DNA from: Gordonia sputi NBRC 100414 | Lineage (GTDB): Bacteria; Actinomycetota; Actinomycetes; Mycobacteriales; Mycobacteriaceae | Direction of reading: 5' to 3' | Length of the DNA stretch: 64,000 nucleotides | Assembly (NCBI RefSeq): GCF_000248055.1 | Contig: NZ_BAFC01000075.1 | Coordinates: 1-64,000 of the forward strand | Shown: positions 42,483 to 51,113 of the stretch, piece after piece | Numbering within the stretch: the first letter of the stretch is position 1 | Layout: every line of letters starts with the position of its first letter | Position numbers and translations under genes: made by a program | Notes under the pieces: model-generated | Databases searched by the model: none | Told to the model about the DNA's origin: nothing | What the model saw: only the letters and a program-made list of their open reading frames with translations

Positions 42483-43439
42483 ATGCCCATGGGACACTCC
42501 GGGTTTCGATTCCACCCTCGAATCCTCCGTGCGCTGCTGGCGTCGTGCGTGGCGGCACTGGCGATCGTGGGTGTCGGGTCGGTTGCCGACGCGGCCCTGA
42601 GCAACCGATGTGCCGGCGCGACAGTCACCACCAGAACTGCCTCGCCGTCTCCGGCGGGTTGGGCTGAGAACCTCACGTTCGATCACTCGGGCAACCTGTG
42701 GGTCTCACGTCTCTACGGGAATTCGGTGGAGCGCTATGACCGGTCCGGCCGACGCACCGCGACCGTCCCGGTGTGGGCGCCGGGCGCGCTGCGCATGGGT
42801 CCTGGCGGCGACCTGTATGTGAACTCGGGCGACCAGTTGTCGTTCGGCGCCGAACGCAACGGCGTCGTCGTGAAGTTTGATCCGCATGCGCCGCAACCGA
42901 ATCCGACGATCTACGCACGAGGGTTCGCGATGCCCAATGGTCTGGCTTTCGATGCGCGCGGGTTCGGATATGTCGTCGACAGTTCGCGCGGCGTGGTCCG
43001 GATCGCGCCGGGTGGCGCCATCGACCAGCGGTGGACGGATAGAGCCCGAGCCGCGCTCGCCGCGTCGTCGGCCGTCAACGGGATCAGCCCCAATGGCGCG
43101 GTGGTCATCGGCAACGACCTCTACCTGACCTTCACGGCAAGTCGAACGGGCCGTGTCGTCGCACTACCGCTCGACGATCCCGGCTCGATTCGGGTCGTCA
43201 CCGACCTCACGGCTCCGCTGCCCGGCCTGCTCGATGACCTCACCGCACTGGATCCGCACACGCTGGCCGTCACGTCGACGCTCGGCTCGCTCGCCCTCGT
43301 CGATGTGCGGACGGGCGCGCGGTGCACCATTGCACTCGGCGCGCCGGCCACGGCCGTCGCTGTGCAACCCTCGGACTCGCGTGCGCTGGTGGTCGCGTCG
43401 GAGACCGGCGCCCTGCTCGACGTACGCCTCGCCGGGTGA
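42483..43439 (+). CDS. Secreted beta-propeller protein (SMP-30/NHL-like)
   Basis: A 318-residue exported protein (ATG 42483; ATG 42489 is also possible). A signal peptide (ILRALLASCVAALAIVGVGS, cleavage near ADAA) is followed by repeated blades such as GWAENLTFDHSGNLWVS, GALRMGPGGDLYVNSGD and MPNGLAFDARGFGYVVDSSR. This NG-LAFD pattern is typical of gluconolactonase/NHL six-bladed propellers. Enzymatic activity is not certain. It follows the lprC tail repeat with no clear promoter. Confidence 0.78.
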   Translation: MPMGHSGFRFHPRILRALLASCVAALAIVGVGSVADAALSNRCAGATVTTRTASPSPAGWAENLTFDHSGNLWVSRLYGNSVERYDRSGRRTATVPVWAPGALRMGPGGDLYVNSGDQLSFGAERNGVVVKFDPHAPQPNPTIYARGFAMPNGLAFDARGFGYVVDSSRGVVRIAPGGAIDQRWTDRARAALAASSAVNGISPNGAVVIGNDLYLTFTASRTGRVVALPLDDPGSIRVVTDLTAPLPGLLDDLTALDPHTLAVTSTLGSLALVDVRTGARCTIALGAPATAVAVQPSDSRALVVASETGALLDVRLAG

Positions 43440-43446
43440 ACACAAG

Positions 43447-43462
43447 GCAAACATATGTTCGA
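43447..43462 (-). promoter_or_regulatory. Possible LexA (SOS) box
   Basis: On the minus strand TCGAACATATGTTTGC resembles the actinobacterial SOS box TCGAAC-N4-GTTCGA, matching 10 of 12 fixed bases. It is 32 bases upstream of the VOC gene. A site this short can occur by chance. Confidence 0.3.
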
Positions 43463-43493
43463 CTATCGCGCGAATCGTGGCTAAGGTGAGTCC

Positions 43494-43850
43494 ATGACTC
43501 TCTCGGTAGCCATGATCACGGTCGACACACTCGAACCAATTACACTCGCCAACTGGTGGGCGACCAATCTCGGCGGCACGATCGTCGCGGAGAATGACGG
43601 ATTCTTCGTCGTCGTCGCGCTCCGTGACGGCGGGCCCGCGATCGGCTTCCAGAAAGTCGACGACCCGACGCCCGGCAAGAATCGCATCCACCTCGACCTC
43701 GCGTCGCCCGACTATCCGGCCATCGTCGACACTCTCGTCGCGAACGGAGCCACCAAGCTCGGCGACCGGGAGATCCCTGGTGGCGGGTTCGGGTGGACCA
43801 CGCTGACCGATCCCGCGGGCAACGAGTTCTGCGTGTCAGGCGGTCACTGA
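43494..43850 (+). CDS. VOC family protein (glyoxalase-like)
   Basis: A 118-residue single VOC module. The N-terminal strand is LSVAMITVDTLEPITLANWW, the middle has GFQKVDDPTPGKNRIHLDLA, and the end is GFGWTTLTDPAGNEFCVS, the common end of the glyoxalase_6-like subgroup. Substrate unknown. ATG 43494 is preceded by TAAGGT at six bases, which may be a leaderless -10 (43482-43487) and also overlaps AAGGTGAG, a possible ribosome site. Its 3' end overlaps the convergent thioesterase gene by 15 bases. Confidence 0.82.
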   Translation: MTLSVAMITVDTLEPITLANWWATNLGGTIVAENDGFFVVVALRDGGPAIGFQKVDDPTPGKNRIHLDLASPDYPAIVDTLVANGATKLGDREIPGGGFGWTTLTDPAGNEFCVSGGH

Positions 43851-44789
43851 CTCATCGGCCACGGCCTGACCGCCGACTTCCTGATCGCCTGCTACCTGGT
43901 CTGCTGAGCGCTTCGTCACCGATACGGTTGCCGCGACCTGGTGCTCGCCGTCGTCGCCGGGAATGAGCATCCACAGCAGAAGTCGCTGAGGCTCCCGGAC
44001 GCGCCGCAACGTGATCGGCGTGCCGGGGACGATCGGACGCAGGTACTCGATCACCAGCCGGTGTGGTCCGTCGATCAGGTCGAGGTGCTCGACGAGTTCG
44101 TCCTCGACGGCCTCGAGGTACGCGGCGTTGTTGAGGTGCTTGAACGGGTCGAAGTCGGTGCTGCGCAACACGTGTTCGCGGTCGTCGGCCGACGCCCCCT
44201 CGGCGTCGGGAGCCTTCTCCGGGTTCATTGACTTCCAGCGCAGGCGGTGCTCGTCGGTCATCGACGACAACAGCTCAAACGCGTCGTCGGAGATTCGTGA
44301 CGGCATCCCTTGGTCGTTGACGTTGATCCAGAACGCCTCGGTCTCGATCAATCCCGACTCGCGTGGTTCGGGGTTGAACCGGTTGGTCTCGTGCTCGGCG
44401 GTCAGCCGCACGCGCATATTGGTCCACCGTGTCGAGAGCGACCCGCACCACCGCTGTGCCGTGACGGTCGCAGGCCACGAGATCGGCTCGATGACGTCGA
44501 CGACGGTTCGCCGCACGATCCAGAACGGGTCTGAGTCGCCGAGATCGGTCGCTTCGATGTTGTCGTTGGCAATGTCCTGCAGGTATCGTGCGACGGCGTC
44601 GAGCCGCACGCGCATGTCCTGGTCGACGTCGCCGGTGCGTACGCGGTAGGTCGCCTCGAAGAAACGCGCACCGTCCTTGCGCTCGGGGAGGGCTGTGCCG
44701 GTGGCCTGGCTGTTGTCGCGGGTCAATAGATGTCCTCTGTTGGCGGTGTCGGCTGGCTCACACGCTGTGGTTACGATCGGGTAGCTCAC
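43836..44789 (-). CDS. Acyl-ACP thioesterase family protein
   Basis: A 317-residue double-hotdog protein like plant-type acyl-ACP thioesterases found in actinobacteria. The N-terminal hotdog has FEATYRVRTGDVDQDMRVRL and SDPFWIVRRTVVDVIEPISW; the C-terminal hotdog has LRSTDFDPFKHLNNAAYLEA, with the conserved N-NxxY residues of this fold. It would release fatty acids from acyl carriers. GTG 44789 is the annotated start; TTG 44726, with AGAGGA upstream, is a credible alternative. It is divergent from fprB, and a KstR-type box sits in the shared gap. Confidence 0.83.
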   Translation of the reverse strand: MSYPIVTTACEPADTANRGHLLTRDNSQATGTALPERKDGARFFEATYRVRTGDVDQDMRVRLDAVARYLQDIANDNIEATDLGDSDPFWIVRRTVVDVIEPISWPATVTAQRWCGSLSTRWTNMRVRLTAEHETNRFNPEPRESGLIETEAFWINVNDQGMPSRISDDAFELLSSMTDEHRLRWKSMNPEKAPDAEGASADDREHVLRSTDFDPFKHLNNAAYLEAVEDELVEHLDLIDGPHRLVIEYLRPIVPGTPITLRRVREPQRLLLWMLIPGDDGEHQVAATVSVTKRSADQVAGDQEVGGQAVADESVTA

Positions 44790-44822
44790 GGACCGGTCGT
44801 TAAGATACAGTCACCACAAAAC

Positions 44823-44836
44823 TAGAACACGTTCTA
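44823..44836. promoter_or_regulatory. KstR-type operator between the thioesterase and fprB genes
   Basis: TAGAACACGTTCTA fits the KstR consensus TnnAACnnGTTnnA, with both arms fully symmetric. It is 26 bases upstream of fprB and 34 from the thioesterase start, and could control both. A second copy lies at 49787. Confidence 0.6.
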
Positions 44837-44862
44837 CGTGTTGAACTTCGAGGACAGCGCCG

Positions 44863-46548
44863 ATGGCCCATGTGATCACACGCCCCTGTTGTAACGATGC
44901 GAGCTGCGTCGCGGTGTGCCCGGTCAACTGTATCCACCCGACGCCCGACGAGCCCACCTTCTTCACCGCCGAGAGCCTCTACATCGACCCGGACACCTGC
45001 ATCGACTGCGGAGCATGTATCGACGAATGCCCCGTCGAGGCGATCAGCCCCGACGATCAGCTCGACGAGCGCGATGAGCCCTACCTGCAGATCAACGCCG
45101 ACTACTACAAGGATCACGACGTCGAAGGTGGTCTGGTCCCCCCGAAGAAGGCCCCCAAGCTGCCCGAAGGAGACGTCCGCGTCGCCATCGTCGGCGCCGG
45201 ACCTGCCGCGTTCTATGCCGCGGAGGAACTGGTCCGCAAACCGCAGATCTCGGTCGACATGTTCGACCGTCTGCCCACGCCATACGGATTGGTGCGCGCG
45301 GGGGTCGCCCCCGACCACGCGGCAACCAAGGGCGTCGAGTCGACCTTCGCGGCGACCTCGGCCAAGCGTAATTTCCGCTACTTCCTCAACGTCGAAGTCG
45401 GCAAGCACATCAGCCACGACGAACTGACCGCCCGCTACAACGCGGTCATCTACGCCGTCGGGGCGCCCACCGACAAGCGACTCGGCATCCCCGGCGAGGA
45501 GCTGTCCGGTTCGGTGTCGGCCACCGAATTCGTCGCCTGGTACAACGGCCACCCCGACTTCGCCGACCTCACCTTCGACCTGTCCGGGGAGCGCGCGGTC
45601 GTCGTCGGCAACGGCAACGTCGCGCTCGACGTCGCACGCATCCTGGTGACCGATCCCGACGATCTCGCGAAGACCGACATCGCCGATCACGCCCTCGCCG
45701 CGTTGCGCGAGTCGAACATCCGGGAGGTTGTGCTCCTCGCGCGACGTGGCATCGCACAGGCCGCCTACACCAACAGCGAGTTCCTCGCGCTGGGTGAGGT
45801 CGACGGTGTGGACGTGATCATCGATCCGGCAGAGCTCACGCTCGACCCGGTGTCGGAGGCCGCACAATCCGACGATGAGTTGGATTCGACGATCGCGACA
45901 AAACTGCGGCTCGCACAGGAATTCGCGGAACGCCCGACCACCGACGGCAACAAGCGGATCGTCTTCCGCTTCCTGACGTCACCGACCGAGCTGACCGGCG
46001 ACGGGAAGGTCGAGGCACTGCACGCCGTGCGCAACGTGTACACAGAGGCCGGTGAGAACGTCGCGATCGTGCCAACCGACAACGGCTTCGACCTCGAGAC
46101 CGGGCTCGTATTGCGTGCGATCGGCTATCGCGGCGTGCCCATCAACGACGTCCCGTTCGACGAGGTGCGCTGCGTGGTGCCCAACGTCGAGGGTCGGGTG
46201 CAGTCGAGCGTCGACGGCGCGATCGTCAGGGGTCTGTACGTGACCGGATGGATCAAGCGCGGTGCCACGGGCGGCATCGGACGTAACCGACTGTGCGGGC
46301 AGGAGACCGCGGAATCGGTGATCGCCGACTTTGTCGCAGGCGTCCTGCCGCAGTCCTCTACCTCGGCGGATGACGTCGCCGATCTGGTGGCCGACCACGG
46401 CGCACATCGCATCGACCTTGCCGGATGGAAGAATATCGACGCCACCGAACGCAGCGCAGGCAAGTCGGCTGGGCGTCGTCGTGTGAAACTGGTGCATATC
46501 GGTGATCTCGAGTCGGCGTCTCGAGAGGCCGCGGAATCGAGATCGTGA
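44863..46548 (+). CDS. fprB: Ferredoxin-NADP reductase with N-terminal ferredoxin domain (FprB type)
   Basis: A 561-residue fusion. The first 80 residues are a bacterial 7Fe/8Fe ferredoxin (RPCCNDASCVAVCPVNCIHP and CIDCGACIDECPVEAISP, with eight or nine Cys). The remainder is an adrenodoxin-reductase-like flavoprotein: FAD motif VAIVGAGPAAFYAAEEL (about residue 107) and NADPH motif VVVGNGNVALDVARIL. It transfers electrons between NADPH and iron-sulfur or P450 partners, and matches mycobacterial FprB in architecture and length. ATG 44863 has GAGGA eight bases upstream. A KstR box upstream suggests use in sterol or lipid oxidation. Confidence 0.94.
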   Translation: MAHVITRPCCNDASCVAVCPVNCIHPTPDEPTFFTAESLYIDPDTCIDCGACIDECPVEAISPDDQLDERDEPYLQINADYYKDHDVEGGLVPPKKAPKLPEGDVRVAIVGAGPAAFYAAEELVRKPQISVDMFDRLPTPYGLVRAGVAPDHAATKGVESTFAATSAKRNFRYFLNVEVGKHISHDELTARYNAVIYAVGAPTDKRLGIPGEELSGSVSATEFVAWYNGHPDFADLTFDLSGERAVVVGNGNVALDVARILVTDPDDLAKTDIADHALAALRESNIREVVLLARRGIAQAAYTNSEFLALGEVDGVDVIIDPAELTLDPVSEAAQSDDELDSTIATKLRLAQEFAERPTTDGNKRIVFRFLTSPTELTGDGKVEALHAVRNVYTEAGENVAIVPTDNGFDLETGLVLRAIGYRGVPINDVPFDEVRCVVPNVEGRVQSSVDGAIVRGLYVTGWIKRGATGGIGRNRLCGQETAESVIADFVAGVLPQSSTSADDVADLVADHGAHRIDLAGWKNIDATERSAGKSAGRRRVKLVHIGDLESASREAAESRS

Positions 46549-46662
46549 GGGCGGTGTCGATTCGGCCCGTGTCGTCAGACCACTCGGTCGTCGATTGGCC
46601 GGCGAGCCGTGCAGCAGCATCGGGCCGTCGAAGGTCCGTGAATGGAGAGGTGGAACCACAAG

Positions 46663-47973
46663 GTGCGCGTGGCATTACTGTCGTATCGCAGCAAGCCGCA
46701 TTGCGGTGGGCAAGGCGTCTATGTACGCCATCTCAGCAGGGAATTGGCGCTGCTGGGGCATCAGGTCGAGATCTTCTCGGGACAGCCGTATCCCGAGCTC
46801 GACCAGTCGGCGATAGACGCAGGCGTCACGCTCACCAAGGTCCCGAGCCTCGGTCTCTACGACGAACCCGACCCGTTCCGTACTCCGCGGCCCAGTGAGT
46901 TCCGCGACTGGATCGACGCCCTCGAAGTGGGCGCGATGTGGACGGCGAGCTTCGGCGAGCCGCTGACGTTCAGCCTTCGTGTCGCGCGGCTGCTCGCCGA
47001 CCGACGCGACGACTTCGACATCGTGCACGACAACCAGTGCCTCGGCTACGGCCTGCTGCAGATCCAGAAGCAGGGCTATCCGTTGATCGCGACGATCCAC
47101 CATCCGATCACGCGTGATCGTTCGTTGGCGGTCAAGGCGGCCAAGGGATGGCGAAAGGTCAGCGCATGGCGGTGGCATTCGTTCCTGCGGATGCAGGGTC
47201 GGGTCTCGCGTCGTATTCCGGAGTTGTTGACGGTCTCGCGGAGCAGTGAGGTCGACATCCGGAAGGCCTTCGACATCGAGGCCGGTCGGATCACGACCAT
47301 CCCGCTCGGCGTCGACACCGCGATCTTCCGTCCCGAGGCCGCGCAGGCGCGCGTGCCAGGGCGCGTGGTCTGCGTCGCCAGCGCCGACGCCCCTCTCAAG
47401 GGTGTGTCGTATCTGCTGGAGGCGATCGCCAAGCTGAGTGCGGAGCGCGACGTCGAGCTCACACTGGTCTCCAAGCTCGACCCCGACGGACCGTCGGCGA
47501 AGATGATCGACGACCTCGCCATCTCGTCGCGAGTACGCGTGGTGTCCGGTCTCGAGGATTCGGAGATGGCGGAGCTGCTCGCGTCGGCTGAGGTCGCCTG
47601 CGTGCCGTCGCTGTACGAGGGATTCTCGCTGCCGGCCGTGGAGGCCATGAGCTGCGGCACGCCGCTCGTCGCCACGCACGCGGGCGCGATCCCCGAGGTC
47701 GTCGGAACCGACGGCCGGTCGGCTACGCTGGTGCCTCCACGCGATTCCGAGCGACTCGCGCAGGCCATCGGAGCTTTGCTCGACGACGAATCCGCCCGTG
47801 CCGCAATGGGTGTGGCCGCGCGTGAGCGAGTCGAAGATCGCTATAGCTGGGCTGCCGTCGCGGCGAAGACTGCGGCGCATTACGAGACGGTGCTCGCGCG
47901 GGTGGATCGTGAGGGCGCGAAACCGCGTGGGGTAACGATGGATTCGGAGAAGGGGAGTCATGCTCACAGTTGA
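46663..47973 (+). CDS. GT4-family glycosyltransferase
   Basis: A 436-residue GT-B glycosyltransferase (GTG 46663, where GAGAGGTGG lies ten bases upstream; ATG 46642 would add seven residues). The N-terminal VALLSYRSKPHCGGQGVYV glycine loop binds the acceptor side; the donor site shows ADAPLKGVSYLLEAIAKL and the GT4 signature SLYEGFSLPAVEAMSCGTPL with the EGFSLPxxE motif. It probably uses a nucleotide-diphosphosugar to build a glycolipid or polysaccharide. It starts a three-gene set (glycosyltransferase, methyltransferase, barrel protein) with overlapping or close ends. Confidence 0.9.
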   Translation: MRVALLSYRSKPHCGGQGVYVRHLSRELALLGHQVEIFSGQPYPELDQSAIDAGVTLTKVPSLGLYDEPDPFRTPRPSEFRDWIDALEVGAMWTASFGEPLTFSLRVARLLADRRDDFDIVHDNQCLGYGLLQIQKQGYPLIATIHHPITRDRSLAVKAAKGWRKVSAWRWHSFLRMQGRVSRRIPELLTVSRSSEVDIRKAFDIEAGRITTIPLGVDTAIFRPEAAQARVPGRVVCVASADAPLKGVSYLLEAIAKLSAERDVELTLVSKLDPDGPSAKMIDDLAISSRVRVVSGLEDSEMAELLASAEVACVPSLYEGFSLPAVEAMSCGTPLVATHAGAIPEVVGTDGRSATLVPPRDSERLAQAIGALLDDESARAAMGVAARERVEDRYSWAAVAAKTAAHYETVLARVDREGAKPRGVTMDSEKGSHAHS

Positions 47974-48685
47974 TTTCGACCGATTGGGTGTCGGGTCGCA
48001 CACGAAGGTGATCGACATCGGTGCGGGGCAGGGCAGGCACTCGTTCGAGATGTTCCGTCGTGGTGCAGATGTCATCGCGTTCGACCAGTCCGAGAGCGAC
48101 ATGGCCGACGTGGCCGAGATGTTCGACGCGATGATGGCAGAGGGTCAGGTCCCCGCCGACGCCAAGGCGCGCGCGGAGGTCGGCGACGCTCTGCGACTTC
48201 CCTACGCAGACAACAGCTTCGACGTTGTGCTGATGTCGGAGATCCTGGAGCACATCCCGTCCGACGAGGCCGCCATCGCCGAGATGGCACGCATTCTCAA
48301 GCCGGGTGGCATCGGCGCTGTGACGGTGCCGCGGTACTGGCCCGAGAAGGTGTGCTGGGCGCTCTCGGATGCTTATCACGAGGTCGAGGGTGGTCACGTC
48401 CGGATCTACAAGGCGTCGGAGCTGGCCGACAAACTGCGTTCGGCGGGCCTCGAGGTGACCGGAACCGACCACGCACACGCTCTGCATGCCCCCTACTGGT
48501 GGCTCAAATGCGCTGTGGGCGTTGAGAACAACAAGAACCCGCTGGTACAGGCGTACCACAAGCTGTTGGTGTGGGACATGATGTCTGCGCCGGCCCTCAC
48601 CCGCGTGGGTGAGCAGGTTCTCAACCCCGTGATCGGCAAGTCGGTCGCGTTGTACCTGCGAAAGCCGGAGAACGCAGCGTCGTGA
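47960..48685 (+). CDS. Class I SAM-dependent methyltransferase
   Basis: A 241-residue Rossmann methyltransferase. Motif I is KVIDIGAGQGRHSFEMFRRG, acidic post-I is VIAFDQSES, and the methyltransf_11-type block DNSFDVVLMSEILEHIPSDE leads into ARILKPGGIGAVTVPRYWPE. Its start overlaps the glycosyltransferase by 14 bases (GGAGAAGGGG upstream), so the two are coupled. It likely methylates the glycosylated product or its lipid part. It resembles ubiE-like enzymes, but the context suggests a glycolipid-related substrate. Confidence 0.9.
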   Translation: MLTVDFDRLGVGSHTKVIDIGAGQGRHSFEMFRRGADVIAFDQSESDMADVAEMFDAMMAEGQVPADAKARAEVGDALRLPYADNSFDVVLMSEILEHIPSDEAAIAEMARILKPGGIGAVTVPRYWPEKVCWALSDAYHEVEGGHVRIYKASELADKLRSAGLEVTGTDHAHALHAPYWWLKCAVGVENNKNPLVQAYHKLLVWDMMSAPALTRVGEQVLNPVIGKSVALYLRKPENAAS

Positions 48686-48722
48686 CCCCGACGTCGAGCG
48701 TCGTCGACCCATCTTCAGGTCG

Positions 48723-49760
48723 ATGACCGCACAGGCGCACGTCGGTGCGCTCGCCATCGCCGGTGTGGTCACCGGTGAGCAGATGCGTGCCACCGGCGCC
48801 GCCATCGCCGCCATGCAGGAGGATTCCGGAGCGCTGCCGTGGTTCCCCGGCGGACGCACCGATCCCTGGGACCACATCGAATCGGCAATGGCATTGAGCG
48901 TCACCGGGTTTCATGCAGAAGCCGAGGCAGCGTACGCCTGGAGTCTGCACACGCAACGCGACGACGGATCGTGGCCGCTGCGCTTCGATTCGGGTGTTGT
49001 GACCGACCACGGCACCGACTCCAATTTCTGCGCCTACATCGCCGTCGGTGTGTGGCATCACTATCAGATCACCGGCGATGTCGTGTTCCTCGAACGCATG
49101 TGGCCGGTCGTCTGGTCGGCGATCAACCTCGTCCTGCGTTTCCAGCGTCCCGACGGCGCCTTCCGCTGGGCGGGCGACCACGCGACCGGCGCCATGTTCG
49201 ACAAAGCGCTGATCACGGGGAATGCCAGCATCTTTCAGGCGCTCGACTGTGCCGTCCGCATCGCGACCGAGGTGGAGCAACCCGACGACGAGTGGGTGCG
49301 TGCACGTGCCGCGCTGCGCGACACATTTCGTTGTCGGCCAGAGGTTTTCGAGAAGCCGTCCGAGCATTCGATGGACTGGTACTACCCGGTGCTCGGCGGC
49401 GCGGTGCGCGGCCGTGCCGGTCAGGAGATGATCGCTCGACGCTGGGACGAGTTCGTCGTACCCGGTCTCGGCGCGCGGTGCGTCGACCACCGACCCTGGG
49501 TGACCGGTGCCGAAACCTGCGAATTGGCAATCGCACTCGACGCGCTGGGCGACACCGCGGACGCCGTGAAGCTCATCGCGTCGATCCAACACCTGCGCGA
49601 CCCCGACGGCTCGTACTGGACCGGACTCGTCTTCGACGACGGCAAGCGCTGGCCGGTCGAGAAGAGTTGCTGGACGTCGGCGGCGGTTGTCCTCGCCGTC
49701 GACGCGGTCACGAGAAGCAGTGAGGCCAACGGGATCTTCCGCGAGGCCGGGGTGCTCTGA
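48723..49760 (+). CDS. (Alpha/alpha)6-barrel protein (prenyltransferase/squalene-cyclase-like fold)
   Basis: A 345-residue protein with repeated helical pairs and Trp/Gly-rich turns (MQEDSGALPWFPGGRTDPWDH, LHTQRDDGSWPLRF, LVLRFQRPDGAFRW, QHLRDPDGSYWTGL). The QxxDGSW words recur as in squalene-cyclase and glucoamylase-like barrels. No DDxxD or DxDD catalytic signature is seen, so the enzyme class is open: glycoside hydrolase-like or cyclase-like. It begins 38 bases after the methyltransferase and is probably the third member of that set. The ATG 48723 start is used. Confidence 0.75.
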   Translation: MTAQAHVGALAIAGVVTGEQMRATGAAIAAMQEDSGALPWFPGGRTDPWDHIESAMALSVTGFHAEAEAAYAWSLHTQRDDGSWPLRFDSGVVTDHGTDSNFCAYIAVGVWHHYQITGDVVFLERMWPVVWSAINLVLRFQRPDGAFRWAGDHATGAMFDKALITGNASIFQALDCAVRIATEVEQPDDEWVRARAALRDTFRCRPEVFEKPSEHSMDWYYPVLGGAVRGRAGQEMIARRWDEFVVPGLGARCVDHRPWVTGAETCELAIALDALGDTADAVKLIASIQHLRDPDGSYWTGLVFDDGKRWPVEKSCWTSAAVVLAVDAVTRSSEANGIFREAGVL

Positions 49761-49786
49761 GCGCCGGTTCCCGGTGCCGGAGAAAT

Positions 49787-49800
49787 TAGAACATGTTCTA
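49787..49800 (+). promoter_or_regulatory. KstR-type operator upstream of the F420 oxidoreductase
   Basis: TAGAACATGTTCTA is a perfect 14-bp palindrome fitting TnnAACnnGTTnnA. It lies at about -48 to -35 relative to the predicted leaderless start of the downstream gene, suited to repression. Confidence 0.65.
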
Positions 49801-49822
49801 GACAGGTGTCCAGTGGTCTGCC

Positions 49823-49828
49823 TATTCT
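49823..49828 (+). promoter_or_regulatory. -10 box of a leaderless promoter
   Basis: TATTCT is six bases before ATG 49835, with no ribosome site. The KstR-type palindrome ends 22 bases upstream of it, overlapping the -35 region. Confidence 0.6.
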
Positions 49829-49834
49829 TGCGGT

Positions 49835-50695
49835 ATGGATTTCGGGATCGTTCAGTTCACCAGTGATCGTGGGCTCAAGCCGCAGGTGCTCGCGCCGCTC
49901 ATCGAGGAGGCGGGGTTTGCCTCCTACTTCGTTCCCGAGCACGGTCACATCCCCACCCGACGCGACGCCGCGCACCCGCAGACCGGCGATTCGTCACTGC
50001 CCGACGACCGCTACATGCGCACCCTCGACCCGTGGACGACGCTGGCTGCCGCTGCCGCGGTCACCTCGCGTATCAAGCTCGCCACGGCCGTTGCATTGCC
50101 GGTGCAGTCCGATCCCATCACGCTCGCGAAAACGCTTGCCACACTTGACCACATCTCCGACGGCCGGCTGACGCTCGGCGTCGGTTTCGGATGGAACCTC
50201 GACGAGCTCGCCGATCACGGCGTTCCGTCGAAGCGTCGTCGAACGATGCTCCGGGAGTACCTCGAGGCGATGCGCGAGCTGTGGACGGCCGACGAGGCCG
50301 AATATCATGGCGAGTTCGTCGATTTCGGCACGAGCTGGGCGTGGCCCAAGCCTCCGCAGGGAGCGATCCCGACGCTCGTCGGCGCCGCAGGCAACGAGAA
50401 GAACTTCAAATGGATCGCGCGCAGCGCCGACGGATGGATCACGACGCCCGGCGAGGACGACATCGCCGGTTCCGTCGCACTGCTCCGACGGCTCTGGGCC
50501 GACGCCGGACGCTCCGGCGAACCGCAGATCGTCGTCCTGGACTTCAAGCCGATCCCCGAACGTCTCGAGGAGTTCCGCGACCTCGGCGTCACTACGGTGC
50601 TCTACGGACTGCCCGACGACAGCGTCGAACGTGCCACGGCCTACCTGGCCAAGCTGGCGGGCAAAGTAGGCCGCGCCCCCGCCGCGGCCCGCTGA
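49835..50695 (+). CDS. LLM-class F420-dependent oxidoreductase
   Basis: A 286-residue luciferase-like monooxygenase-fold protein of the Rv2161c-like F420 subgroup. It has the N-terminal MDFGIVQFTSDRGL, SYFVPEHGHIPTRR, the central LATLDHISDGRLTLGVGFGWN, where the fold holds the F420 cofactor, and RARSADGWITTPG-like downstream residues (ARSADGWITTPG). It would reduce or oxidise an organic substrate using F420. The upstream perfect KstR palindrome suggests sterol-related control. It is leaderless and followed by a repeat array. Confidence 0.88.
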   Translation: MDFGIVQFTSDRGLKPQVLAPLIEEAGFASYFVPEHGHIPTRRDAAHPQTGDSSLPDDRYMRTLDPWTTLAAAAAVTSRIKLATAVALPVQSDPITLAKTLATLDHISDGRLTLGVGFGWNLDELADHGVPSKRRRTMLREYLEAMRELWTADEAEYHGEFVDFGTSWAWPKPPQGAIPTLVGAAGNEKNFKWIARSADGWITTPGEDDIAGSVALLRRLWADAGRSGEPQIVVLDFKPIPERLEEFRDLGVTTVLYGLPDDSVERATAYLAKLAGKVGRAPAAAR

Positions 50696-50709
50696 CCGGC
50701 CGCGCCGTC

Positions 50710-51113
50710 CGCTGATCGAGCCGCCCCGACCGCTGATCGAGCTTGTCGAGATCACTCGCCCCGCGGTGGGGTGGTCTCGACTCGGGTGCTCGCTGCGCTC
50801 GCGCCCGCTCGACCAGCGGTGAGACCCCCGCTGATTGAGCTGCCTACCGCTGATCGAGCTTGTCGAGATCACCCGCTGATCGAGCCACCCACCGCTGATC
50901 GAGCTGCCCACCGCTGATCGAGCCGCCTACCGCTGATCGAGCTTGTCGAGATCACTCGCCCAACGGTGGGTGGTCTCGACTCGGGTGCTCGCTGCGCTCG
51001 CGCCCGCTCGACCAGCGGTGGGGGTTGCGCCCGCTCGCCCGGCGCTTGGTGGTCTCGACTTGGGTGCTCGCTGCGCTCGCGCCCGCTCGACCAGCGGTGG
51101 GTGTCGAGATCAC
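50710..51113. repeat. Dispersed intergenic repeat, locus 4 (mixed types)
   Basis: About ten copies of CGCTGATCGAGC (several extended by TTGTCGAGATCAC) alternate with three copies of the inverted form GTGGTCTCGACTCGGGTGCT...CTCGACCAGCGG. They fill the 414-base gap between two convergent genes; nothing else is seen there. The last unit supplies the stop codon of the following minus-strand gene. Confidence 0.88.
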
